A stretch of DNA of 64,000 nt. Origin: Nocardioides halotolerans DSM 19273 (lineage in GTDB: Bacteria; Actinomycetota; Actinomycetes; Propionibacteriales; Nocardioidaceae). A program made the translations under genes and the position numbers. The notes beneath the pieces are model-generated. The model was not told where the DNA came from. It saw only the letters and a program-made list of their open reading frames with translations, and made no database searches. Shown in pieces: positions 14,927 through 24,115 of this stretch (the stretch's first letter is position 1; every line of letters starts with the position of its first letter). Location: assembly GCF_000422805.1 (NCBI RefSeq), contig NZ_KE383923.1:195296-259295 (forward strand), given 5' to 3'.

Positions 14927-15471
14927 CGGACGACGCCGTCGTCGCCGCGGCCAAGCGCGGCGACCAGGACGCCTGGCGATCGCTCTACCGCGCCCACGCC
15001 GGCCGCCTGGTCGTGTGGCTGGAGACCCGCTCGGGGTCCGACAGCGCGGTCGCGGCCGAGGACGTCGCGGCCCAGACGTGGCTGACCGCCGCCGAGAAGG
15101 TGGCCGACTACACCGGCGGCGCCGAGGAGTTCGGAGCCTGGCTGTTCGGCATCGCGCGGCGGGTGGCCGCCAACTACCGTCGGCGCAGCGGCCGGCGGCG
15201 TACCGACCCGGTGGCCGATGCCCCCGGCGCCGAGGTCGACGGCCCCGACGCGACGGTCCCCGAACGCGCCTGGATCGCCGACCTCCTGGCGGGCCTCAGC
15301 CCCCGCGAGCGCGACGTCGTCGCCTGCATCGACGTGGTCGGGCTCAGCTCGGCCGACACGGCCCGCGCGCTCGGCATGACCCAGGTGGCGGTGCGGGTCG
15401 CGCGCCACCGGGCGCTGCGGCGGTTGCGCGCCGAGACGAGCACGACGCTGCTCGCTGCGACGATCGCCTGA
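14923..15471 (+). CDS. ECF-type RNA polymerase sigma factor
   Basis: A 182-residue sigma-70 family protein with only regions 2 and 4. Region 2 is at about residues 12-90 (DAWRSLYRAHAGRLVVWLE, EDVAAQTWL, FGAWLFGIARRVAANYRRR). Region 4 is at about 122-172 (LSPRERDVVACIDVVGLSSA, then TARALGMTQVAVRVARHRALRRLR), which holds the helix-turn-helix reading the -35 box. The GTG start at 14923 sits inside the last codons of the His-repeat gene (GTGA overlap), so the two are translationally coupled and probably partners. No zinc-type anti-sigma gene follows; the next gene is convergent. The ECF group cannot be fixed from sequence reading alone. Confidence 0.92.
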   Translation: MTDDAVVAAAKRGDQDAWRSLYRAHAGRLVVWLETRSGSDSAVAAEDVAAQTWLTAAEKVADYTGGAEEFGAWLFGIARRVAANYRRRSGRRRTDPVADAPGAEVDGPDATVPERAWIADLLAGLSPRERDVVACIDVVGLSSADTARALGMTQVAVRVARHRALRRLRAETSTTLLAATIA

Positions 15472-15502
15472 CGGTCGCCGTCCTGGTTGCGCCTGGTCAC
15501 GC

Positions 15503-16366
15503 CTAGTCGCGCGGGTGGCTGGCCGCGACCAGCGCGTCGCGGACCTCGGCGTTCGGCTCGGTCGACCGTCCGCTGGCGAGGTCGAAGAAGACCACCACCA
15601 CGCGGGCCCGCGCCAGCACCCGCCGCTCGTCGAGGATCTCCGACTCGACGGTCATCGAGCGCGTGCCGACCCGGGTGATCGCCGAGCGGCACTCGTAGGG
15701 CTCGGCCCGGAACAGCAGCGGCTGGAGGTAGTCGACGTCGGTCTGCGCGACGACCACGCTGAACTGCCGCAGAGGCACCAGCTCCGCGATCAGGGAGATG
15801 CGCGACTCCTGGAGGTACTCGAAGTACTTCACATTGTTGACGTGGCCGTAGACGTCGACGTCGGAGAACCGGACGTGGATCGGGTAGGTGCTGGTGGCCT
15901 GCTCGGGCAGGGCGGGCGTGCGCCGGCGCGGCCCCCGGTCGGGCTCGAGGTGCGGCTCCAGCGCCGCGCGCTCCTCCGCGGTGATCCGTCGCGGCCGCTC
16001 CTCCGCGAAGACGAACGGCGTCAGCACCGTCGTGGCGCGCAGGTAGACGACGCGGTCGCCGTCGGCCCCGTCGCCGGCGGGCGCGTCGTGGAAGACCTCG
16101 TAGGCCATCGTGAACGTCGCGGCCCTGATGTCGGTCACCCAGCACTCGATGGAGACCGGCTTGAAGTCGAAGGTCAGCGGCTTGAGGTAGGTGACCTCGT
16201 GGCGGACCACGACCAGGCCCTCAGCGAGCGCCCGCGGGCCGCGCCCGTGGGCGCGGAGCAGGTCGACGCGCGCCTCCTGGAGGTAGTCGACGTACACCAC
16301 GTTGTTGACGTGCCCCAGCTGGTCGAGGTCGGCCCAGCGCATCGGGCACTCGTAGCGATGGCGCAC
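15503..16366 (-). CDS. Acyl-CoA thioesterase with two hotdog domains
   Basis: A 287-residue protein with two 4HBT-type hotdog domains in tandem. The first begins YECPMRWADLDQLGHVNNVVYV and the second HVRFSDVDVYGHVNNVKYFEYL. Both contain the D-x-(D/Q)-x-x-(G/H)-HVNN signature with the Asp used by 4-hydroxybenzoyl-CoA/YbgC-type thioesterases. A Pro/Arg linker of about 40 residues joins them. It probably hydrolyses acyl-CoA thioesters in the cytosol; the substrate is unknown. The start is GTG 16366. The gene follows the 59-residue membrane protein on the same strand after 83 nt, which carries short direct duplications (AGTGGGCCGCC twice). Confidence 0.88.
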   Translation of the reverse strand: MRHRYECPMRWADLDQLGHVNNVVYVDYLQEARVDLLRAHGRGPRALAEGLVVVRHEVTYLKPLTFDFKPVSIECWVTDIRAATFTMAYEVFHDAPAGDGADGDRVVYLRATTVLTPFVFAEERPRRITAEERAALEPHLEPDRGPRRRTPALPEQATSTYPIHVRFSDVDVYGHVNNVKYFEYLQESRISLIAELVPLRQFSVVVAQTDVDYLQPLLFRAEPYECRSAITRVGTRSMTVESEILDERRVLARARVVVVFFDLASGRSTEPNAEVRDALVAASHPRD

Positions 16367-16449
16367 GCCCCGACTCTGCCAGAGAGCGGGGCGCGCGCCG
16401 GGAGGGGCGCCAGTGGGCCGCCAGTGGGCCGCCAGGGGGCTCAGTGAGC

Positions 16450-16629
16450 TCAGTGAGCGAGGACGAGCCGGCGGTAGTACGACGGGATGCTCTCGTGGCG
16501 GGCCACGCGGGTGCGGTGGTGGCGGGCCGTCGACTGGGCGAGGACGGTGGCCGAGGCGATGCTGCCGACGAGGGCGAGCAGGGCGACGACCACGACGAAC
16601 GGGAGGACCGCGGGGAGCGCGTAGGACAT
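16450..16629 (-). CDS. 59-residue membrane protein under a TetR-type operator pair
   Basis: The protein has a single long transmembrane helix (residues 6-33, PAVLPFVVVVALLALVGS then IASATVLAQS) followed by a basic, Tyr-rich tail (TARHHRTRVARHES then IPSYYRRLVLAH). ATG 16629 is preceded by AAGGATCGATC, a usable ribosome-binding site. The first of two perfect TTCTAC-N4-GTAGAA palindromes reaches to within 11 nt of the start and overlaps the ribosome-binding site region. The gene diverges from a TetR regulator and is very likely its target. GC-ending codons dominate. No homologous family was recognised. Confidence 0.65.
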   Translation of the reverse strand: MSYALPAVLPFVVVVALLALVGSIASATVLAQSTARHHRTRVARHESIPSYYRRLVLAH

Positions 16630-16639
16630 GATCGATCCT

Positions 16640-16674
16640 TTCTACTTCTGTAGAATTCTTCTACCGATGTAGAA
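16640..16674. promoter_or_regulatory. Twin palindromic operators between the 59-aa gene and tetR
   Basis: TTCTACTTCTGTAGAA (16640-16655) and TTCTACCGATGTAGAA (16659-16674) share identical 6-bp arms around different 4-bp centres. Their centres lie 19 bp apart, nearly two helical turns. This geometry fits two TetR-family dimers binding on nearly the same face. The sites lie 48 bp before the tetR GTG and 11 bp before the small-protein ATG, so binding could repress both directions. This short A/T-containing stretch stands out from its GC-rich surroundings. Confidence 0.85.
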
Positions 16675-16722
16675 AGTACGCTCCTCCCCGCCCGGTGGCA
16701 AGCCCTTGGGTAGATTCGAGAG

Positions 16723-17340
16723 GTGCCCTCCGTCACAGCCGCTCCGACACCGCAGGCCCTGAGCCCGCGGCGGCGCGAGCTGCTCGCAGCGGCGGTGCAC
16801 GTCGTGGCCGATGAGGGCCTGCGCGGCCTGACCCACCGCGCCGTCGACCGACGCGCCGGCCTGCCCGAGGGCACCTGCTCGGCGTACTTCCGCACCCGGC
16901 AGGCGCTCCAGCTCGCGGTCACCGAGTACGTCGCCGCGACCCTGGCGGCCGACGTCGACGCGCTCGCGGCCGAGCTCGTCGGCTGCACCGGCGACGAGGC
17001 GCGCGCGGTGGCGCTCACCCTCGCGCTGTTCGAGCGGTGGCTCGACGAGCGCGAGCTGATCTCGGCAAAGCTCGACCTGTCGCTCGAGGCCCCGCGCAAC
17101 CCGGCGGTCGCGGAGGCGCTGGTGGCCTCGCGTGCGCGGCTCGTCGGCGTGGTGCGCGGGCTCATGGCCCCGGTCGACCCGTCGACCGGCACCGACGACG
17201 GGCAGGCTCGCGCGGAGGCGCTCGTGGCGTCGTTCGACGGGCTGCTGGTCGCCGCGCTGCAGAAGCCGCAGCACGAGCGCCGCGCCTTCCTCTCCACCTC
17301 GCTCACGCTGGTCATGCACGCGCTCAACCCCGGAGGGTGA
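16723..17340 (+). CDS. TetR/AcrR-family transcriptional regulator
   Basis: A 205-residue regulator. The N-terminal helix-turn-helix domain covers about residues 15-60 (RRRELLAAAVHVVADEGLRG, then LTHRAVDRRAGLPEGTCSAYF), the usual TetR fold. The C-terminal ligand-binding domain is all helical. The start is GTG at 16723. Two perfect palindromes lie just upstream in the divergent gap and are the predicted binding sites. The thiolase gene follows after 46 nt on the same strand and may be co-transcribed, but the ligand cannot be deduced. Confidence 0.9.
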   Translation: MPSVTAAPTPQALSPRRRELLAAAVHVVADEGLRGLTHRAVDRRAGLPEGTCSAYFRTRQALQLAVTEYVAATLAADVDALAAELVGCTGDEARAVALTLALFERWLDERELISAKLDLSLEAPRNPAVAEALVASRARLVGVVRGLMAPVDPSTGTDDGQARAEALVASFDGLLVAALQKPQHERRAFLSTSLTLVMHALNPGG

Positions 17341-17386
17341 CGGCGCCCACATCCCGGTGGAACCTGTTCTGATCTAGGGTCGGGAC

Positions 17387-18604
17387 ATGCCTGAAGCCGT
17401 GATCGTCTCCGCCGCCCGCTCCCCCATCGGCCGCGCCAACAAGGGCTCGCTCAAGGACCTGCGTCCCGACGACCTGACCGCGACGATCATCCAGGCCGCG
17501 CTCGCCAAGGTGCCCGAGCTCGACCCCACGACGATCGACGACCACTACCTGGGCTGCGGCCTCCCCGGCGGCGAGTCGGGCAACAACATGGCGCGCGTCG
17601 TCAACGTGCTGATGGGCCTCGACGAGGTGCCCGGCGCCACCATCACCCGCTACTGCTCGTCGTCCGTGCAGACCACCCGGATGGCCTTCCACGCGATCAA
17701 GGCCGGCGAGGGGCACGCCTTCATCTCGGCCGGCGTCGAGACCGTCTCGCGGTTCGCCAAGGGCACCTCCGACCACTGGCCCGACACCCAGAACCACCTC
17801 TTCGACGACGCCAAGGCGCGCACCGACGAGCAGGCGAAGGGCGGCCAGGACTGGCACGACCCGCGCGAGGACGACACCCTCCCCGACATCTACATCGCGA
17901 TGGGCCAGACCGCGGAGAACGTCGCCAGGCTGCGCGGCCTCGACCGCAAGGAGCTCGACGAGTTCGGCGTGCGTTCGCAGAACCTCGCCGAGAAGGCCAT
18001 CGCGGACGGCTTCTGGGAACGCGAGATCACCCCGGTCACCACTCCCGACGGCACGGTGGTGAGCAAGGACGACGGTCCGCGCGCGGGCGTGACCTACGAG
18101 GCGGTCTCGCAGCTCGACCCGGTCTTCCGCCCCGACGGCGTCGTCACCGCCGGCAACTGCTGCGCCCTCAACGACGGCGCCGCCGCGGTCATCGTCATGA
18201 GCGACACCCGCGCCGCCGAGCTCGGTCTCACGCCGCTGGCACGCATCGTCTCGACGGGCGTCAGCGGCCTCTCCCCCGAGATCATGGGCCTCGGTCCGGT
18301 CGAGGCGTCGAAGCGCGCGCTGGCCAACGCCGGCATGAGCATCGGCGACATCGACCTGGTCGAGATCAACGAGGCGTTCGCGGCGCAGGTCGTGCCGTCC
18401 TACCAGGACCTCGGCATCGACCTCGACCGGCTCAACGTCAACGGCGGTGCGATCGCCGTCGGGCACCCGTTCGGCATGACCGGCGCGCGGCTGCAGAACA
18501 CGATGCTCAACTCGCTGGACTTCCACGACAAGACCACGGGGCTGATCACCATGTGCGTCGGCGGCGGCCAGGGCATGGCCGTGATCCTGGAGCGGATCTC
18601 CTGA
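17387..18604 (+). CDS. Acetyl-CoA C-acetyltransferase (thiolase)
   Basis: A 405-residue thiolase that condenses or cleaves acyl-CoA with CoA. The nucleophilic cysteine is Cys90 (TRYCSSSVQTT). The catalytic His360 lies in GHPFGMTGAR and the second cysteine Cys390 in CVGGGQGMA. The NEAFA motif (VEINEAFAAQ) is present. Cys-Ser-Ser-Ser at the nucleophile fits FadA/FadI-type beta-oxidation enzymes. The start is ATG 17387. It sits between TetR and MarR regulator genes; no other beta-oxidation gene is adjacent, so pathway direction is uncertain. Confidence 0.94.
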   Translation: MPEAVIVSAARSPIGRANKGSLKDLRPDDLTATIIQAALAKVPELDPTTIDDHYLGCGLPGGESGNNMARVVNVLMGLDEVPGATITRYCSSSVQTTRMAFHAIKAGEGHAFISAGVETVSRFAKGTSDHWPDTQNHLFDDAKARTDEQAKGGQDWHDPREDDTLPDIYIAMGQTAENVARLRGLDRKELDEFGVRSQNLAEKAIADGFWEREITPVTTPDGTVVSKDDGPRAGVTYEAVSQLDPVFRPDGVVTAGNCCALNDGAAAVIVMSDTRAAELGLTPLARIVSTGVSGLSPEIMGLGPVEASKRALANAGMSIGDIDLVEINEAFAAQVVPSYQDLGIDLDRLNVNGGAIAVGHPFGMTGARLQNTMLNSLDFHDKTTGLITMCVGGGQGMAVILERIS

Positions 18605-18669
18605 AGGAGACCTACCCGTCCGGGTGACCGGCGCGACCTCGATCCGAGGACGTCATACACTCCCCTGTC

Positions 18670-19155
18670 GTGGGTGCAGAGCGGGTCGACTGGCTGGACG
18701 ACGGACAGCAGCGGTCCTGGCGGGCCCTGGTCATGGGAACGACGCTCCTCTTCGACCGCCTCGACGACGACCTGCGCCGCCACCACGACATCTCGCTGGT
18801 CGAGTACGAGATCCTGGTCCGCCTCTCCGAGCGCGACGGCCAGATGCGGATGGCGGCCCTCGCGGACGCCCTCGCCCACAGCCGCAGCCGCGTCACCCAC
18901 ACCGTGACGCGGATGGAGAAGGTCGGTCTCGTGCAGCGCTCCAGCTCGCCCGAGGACGGCCGCGGGATCCTCGCCACGCTCACCGACAAGGGCCGCGACC
19001 TGCTGGAGCGCGCCGCGCCGACGCACGTGGCCGGCGTACGCGCCCACCTCGTCGATCTCGCCAGCGGGAGCGACTTCGCGGCCCTGGGGCGCGTCTTCGA
19101 CGCGGTCTCTGACAACCTGATCTCCGCACATCCCGAGATGGAGATCCGGAGCTGA
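18670..19155 (+). CDS. MarR-family transcriptional regulator
   Basis: A 161-residue regulator with the winged helix at about residues 50-115: a recognition segment MRMAALADALAHSRSRVTH and the wing QRSSSPEDGRGILATLT with the D-x-R motif typical of MarR. The start is GTG 18670. A methyltransferase gene begins one base after its stop, so the two are probably one transcriptional unit. The inducer is unknown. Confidence 0.92.
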   Translation: MGAERVDWLDDGQQRSWRALVMGTTLLFDRLDDDLRRHHDISLVEYEILVRLSERDGQMRMAALADALAHSRSRVTHTVTRMEKVGLVQRSSSPEDGRGILATLTDKGRDLLERAAPTHVAGVRAHLVDLASGSDFAALGRVFDAVSDNLISAHPEMEIRS

Positions 19156-19156
19156 C

Positions 19157-19927
19157 GTGACCCGCAACCCGCTCGAGCGCTACTTCGAGGCGCACCAGGG
19201 CCGGCAGATCCACAAATGGGTCCACTACTTCGACATCTACCACCGTCACTTCGAGAAGTACCGCGGACGGCCCGTCACCGTCGTCGAGTTCGGCGTCCAG
19301 TACGGCGGCTCGAGCCAGATGTGGCGCGAGTACTTCGGCCCCGACGCCAAGATCTACGGCGTCGACATCGACCCGCGCTGCAAGGCGTGGGAGGAGCCCG
19401 GCTTCCAGGTCTTCATCGGTGACCAGGGCGACCCCGAGTTCCTCAACCGCATCGCCGACGAGATCGGCCCGGTCGACGTCGTGATCGAGGACGGCGGCCA
19501 CTTCCCGCTGCACCAGATCACGACCTTCGAGGTCTTCTACCCCCGCATCCGCCGCGGCGGCGTCTTCCTCATCGAGGACCTCCACACGAGCTACTGGAAG
19601 GACTACGGCGGCAAGCGCAACCAGCAGGGCACCTTCATGGAGTACGCCAAGGCGCTCACCGACCAGCTCAACGCCTGGCACAGCGAGGAGCCCGACTTCA
19701 AGCCGGACAGGTTCACCCGCACGACCGCCTCGATGCACTTCTACGACAGCATCGTCGTCTTCGAGAAGGACAAGGTCGTCAAGCCGCACCACGAGGTCCG
19801 CGGCACCGCCGAGTGGACCGACACCGCCGAGCCGTTCTCGCACAGCCTCGCCTCACGCGGCCTCTCGCTGCGCAAGCGCGCCCGGCGGAAGGCCGGCGCC
19901 GTACGCCGGCGGCTGCGCCGCTCCTAG
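19157..19927 (+). CDS. SAM-dependent methyltransferase, MycE/CmcI-like family
   Basis: A 256-residue protein. VVEFGVQYGGSSQMWREYFG is the SAM-binding region, and IYGVDIDPRCKAW supplies the acidic residue. VDVVIEDGGHF, RRGGVFLIEDLHTSYW and the late SMHFYDSIVVFEK segment match a family that includes macrolide/sugar O-methyltransferases (MycE) and cephalosporin hydroxylase-like proteins. The C-terminus is very basic (KRARRKAGAVRRRLRRS). The acceptor is not identifiable, and no sugar biosynthesis genes are close. GTG 19157 is one base after the MarR stop. The gene is convergent with ettA. Confidence 0.8.
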   Translation: MTRNPLERYFEAHQGRQIHKWVHYFDIYHRHFEKYRGRPVTVVEFGVQYGGSSQMWREYFGPDAKIYGVDIDPRCKAWEEPGFQVFIGDQGDPEFLNRIADEIGPVDVVIEDGGHFPLHQITTFEVFYPRIRRGGVFLIEDLHTSYWKDYGGKRNQQGTFMEYAKALTDQLNAWHSEEPDFKPDRFTRTTASMHFYDSIVVFEKDKVVKPHHEVRGTAEWTDTAEPFSHSLASRGLSLRKRARRKAGAVRRRLRRS

Positions 19928-19939
19928 GTCAGGCTCCCG

Positions 19940-21622
<1,683 letters not shown>

Positions 21623-21782
21623 GGTCTCCAACCTAGTTGCGAGCCACGAACCATCCACAATCGCGCGGTCGAGACGGGTTCTCCACAGGCGGTACGCCGG
21701 CCGGCGGCGGCTGTCGGAGGCCTCCCGGAGCGTCGGTCCTCCCAACCGGGAGCACGACACCGACAGATCAGGAGACCCATCG

Positions 21783-22190
21783 ATGAACGAGACCTACGTG
21801 ACCCTGCGCGGCTGGCTGGGCGGCGAGGTGCGCCACCGGCTGGCCGGCGAGACACCGGTCGCCGAGTTCCGGCTCGGCGTCACCGCGCGCTACTTCGACA
21901 AGCAGCGCTCCGACTGGGCCGACGGCGAGACGGCGTGGTACACCGTGAAGGCCTGGCGCCAGCTCGCCGACCACTGCCGCGACTCGCTGCGGCGGGCCGA
22001 CCCCGTGATGGTCCACGGCCGGCTCAGCCAGCGCAGCTACGTCAAGGACGGCGTCGAGCGGACCGTGGTCGAGGTGACCGCGGTGAGCATCGGCCACGAC
22101 CTCTCCCTCGGCACGAGCGCCTTCCGGCGCACCTCGGCGCGGCGCGAGGAGCCGAGGCGCGAGGAGGTGGCCGCCGGGGCGGCCGCGTGA
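21783..22190 (+). CDS. Single-stranded DNA-binding protein paralogue lacking the acidic tip
   Basis: A 135-residue SSB with one OB fold (about residues 3-105: YVTLRGWLGGEVRHR, TPVAEFRLGVTARYFD, WYTVKAWRQLADH, DPVMVHGRLSQRSY). The C-terminus is Arg/Glu-rich and ends EEVAAGAAA. It lacks the flexible linker and the DDDIPF-type tip that recruits partner proteins in the main SSB. It is also not beside rpsF/rpsR, where the primary ssb normally lies. It is therefore probably an accessory SSB (SsbB-like). ATG 21783 is preceded by AGGAGACCCATCG. It is convergent with the GTPase gene, with 8 nt between stops. Confidence 0.85.
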   Translation: MNETYVTLRGWLGGEVRHRLAGETPVAEFRLGVTARYFDKQRSDWADGETAWYTVKAWRQLADHCRDSLRRADPVMVHGRLSQRSYVKDGVERTVVEVTAVSIGHDLSLGTSAFRRTSARREEPRREEVAAGAAA

Positions 22191-22198
22191 GGAGGGCG

Positions 22199-23869
22199 CT
22201 ACGACGCGAGCGCCTTGTCCAGGCCGGTGCGCACCGTCCTGAAGGCGTCGAGCTCGTGCTCGACCGGCGCGACGACCAGCTCCTGCGAGACCTCGTGCAC
22301 CGCCGCCCGCAGCTTGCGGTCGGCCGAGGCGGCCCGCCGCCGCGCGGTGAGGTCGACCAGCAGCCGGCACACCAGCGCCAGCAGGATGCCCGCCACCACC
22401 CCGCCCACCAGCAGCATGATCGGGAGGTCGATGCCGCCATAGTCCGGCACCGAGTCGTCGCCGAGGCCGCCCGACGCGGCCAGCGCGACGGTCCAGCCGC
22501 CGCCCAGCAGGGCGGCGACGATCAGCAGCCACTGCAGCACCCGCACGGCGCCCGCCCACGCGGGGATCTTGGCGACGCCGAGGTCGGTGCCGGCGATGGC
22601 GGTGTCGAGCCGGTCGGCGAGGTCGCCGACGCGCGAGGTCGAGGCCCGCCGCACGGCGTCCGCCCACGGCCGGGTCATCCCGGCCGAGACGTCGTCGGCG
22701 AGCGCGCGCACCTCGGTGTCGACCTTGGCCCGCTGCACGGGCGTGGCCTCGGGGATCGACGTGCGCGCCCGCCCGGTGAGCTGCTTGCCCTCTGCCCCGA
22801 GGTCGAGGTGCAGGCGCCGGAGCGGGTCGGGCTTGAGCCGTGAGAGCCACGACACGACGGGCCACCCGGTCGCCTGTCCGGCGCGCAGCCGGGTGGAGCG
22901 CTCGATGGCGCCGACCACGGTGGGCACGCCCGCCGAGTCGGCGAGCGCCTCCTCCATGGCCTGCACCCGGCCGGCCGCCAGCGAGCGCGGCTTGCCGCTG
23001 CCGCACTCCTCGTTGAGGCGCGCGGCCACGGCCCGCAGGTCGGCCTCGATGCGCTGGCGGGTCGACTTCTTGTCGGCCACCCGGCGGGCGATCTCGGCGC
23101 GGAGCTCGGCGATGCCCTCGCCCTGGCGGGCGCTGGTCGCGATGACCGGCACGTCGTGCAGGCCGTCCTGGTCGAGCAGGCGCCGGACGTCGTCGAGCAT
23201 GGCGGCGCGCCGGTCGGGGGGCACGGTGTCGATGTGGTTGAGCACGACGACCATCACGCCGGCGTGGCTCGCTTGGGGCGCTAGGTAGCGGTCGTGGATC
23301 GCCGCGTCGGCGTACTTCTGCGGGTCGAGCACCCACACCAGCAGGTCGGCCAGCTTCACGATCCGGTCGACCTCGAGGTGGTGCGAGACCTCGGTGGAGT
23401 CGTGGTCGGGGAGGTCGAGCAGCACCACCCCCTCCATCTCGCGGTCCTCGCGGCGACCCGTGAGCAGGCCCGAGCCGTCGAGCATGGAGTCGCGGGTGGT
23501 CTGGTGGCGCGGCGGGATGCCGAGCCAGTCGAGGAGCTCCTGGGCGCCCTCGCTCCCCCACACGCACGCCGTGGCCCACGAGGTGGTCGGGCGCCGCACG
23601 CCGACGGCCGAGAGCTCTAGACCGGTCAGCGCGTTGAACGTCGACGACTTGCCCGAGCCGGTGGCACCGGCGATCGCGACGACCGTGTGGTCGGCCGAGA
23701 GCCGGAGCCGGCCGGTCGCGCGCTCGACGACCTCCTCGGCGGCGTTCACGACCTCGTCGTCGAGCCGCCCGCGGGACGCCTCGGCGGCGTCGTGGAGTGC
23801 CTCGAGCCGGCCGCCGAGGTCAGAGCCGCGGGCGACGAGCCTGCGGGCACCCTCGAGCAAGGAGGTCAT
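22199..23869 (-). CDS. Dynamin-like membrane GTPase, second of a pair
   Basis: A 556-residue large GTPase. G1 is GATGSGKSS at residues 68-76, G3 is DLPDHDS at 152-158 and G4 is NHID at 211-214. A helical region follows, then two transmembrane segments at about 425-460 and 475-500 (VLQWLLIVAALLGGGWTVAL and PIMLLVGGVVAGILLALVC). This resembles bacterial dynamin-like proteins of actinobacteria (the DynA/DynB and IniA/IniC type), which act in pairs on membranes during septation or envelope stress. The partner gene lies upstream on the same strand, separated by a 168-bp inverted repeat. The exact family is not certain. Confidence 0.8.
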   Translation of the reverse strand: MTSLLEGARRLVARGSDLGGRLEALHDAAEASRGRLDDEVVNAAEEVVERATGRLRLSADHTVVAIAGATGSGKSSTFNALTGLELSAVGVRRPTTSWATACVWGSEGAQELLDWLGIPPRHQTTRDSMLDGSGLLTGRREDREMEGVVLLDLPDHDSTEVSHHLEVDRIVKLADLLVWVLDPQKYADAAIHDRYLAPQASHAGVMVVVLNHIDTVPPDRRAAMLDDVRRLLDQDGLHDVPVIATSARQGEGIAELRAEIARRVADKKSTRQRIEADLRAVAARLNEECGSGKPRSLAAGRVQAMEEALADSAGVPTVVGAIERSTRLRAGQATGWPVVSWLSRLKPDPLRRLHLDLGAEGKQLTGRARTSIPEATPVQRAKVDTEVRALADDVSAGMTRPWADAVRRASTSRVGDLADRLDTAIAGTDLGVAKIPAWAGAVRVLQWLLIVAALLGGGWTVALAASGGLGDDSVPDYGGIDLPIMLLVGGVVAGILLALVCRLLVDLTARRRAASADRKLRAAVHEVSQELVVAPVEHELDAFRTVRTGLDKALAS

Positions 23870-23947
23870 GATCTCCCTCGGCGTGGCTGGGTGGGCATCG
23901 TCTGGCAGTGCTGGCGGTCCGGCTGGGCGGCGCCAGTCGGACTGAGC

Positions 23948-24115
23948 CTAGTGGTCGCCGCTGGAAGTGCGTCGGGGGTGGCCCGTGCTCCGGGTGCGTG
24001 CATCGCAAGGCGCCGACGCGACGCTCTACTCGTACGCCCAGCTAGCGGCGGCAACGCCGCGAGGTGCATGCCCGGGGTGCGGGACACCCGGCGCACTTTC
24101 GGCGGCGACCACTAG
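23948..24115. repeat. 168-bp imperfect inverted repeat between the two GTPase genes
   Basis: The ends CTAGTGGTCGCCGC (23948-23961) and GCGGCGACCACTAG (24102-24115) are exact inverted copies. The arms continue inward for about 55 bp with mismatches (AAGTGCG(T/C)CGGG and so on) around a loop of about 55 bp (roughly 24006-24061). The right end touches the stop codon of the upstream GTPase gene. It encodes no credible protein and has no target-site duplication that I can confirm. It looks like a MITE-type or large REP-like element, and the RNA would fold into a long hairpin that could end transcription or separate expression of the two GTPases. Confidence 0.8.

Noticed and set aside
23948-24115. 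Complete insertion sequence
   Set aside because: Terminal inverted repeats exist but there is no transposase frame, so at most it is a non-autonomous element.
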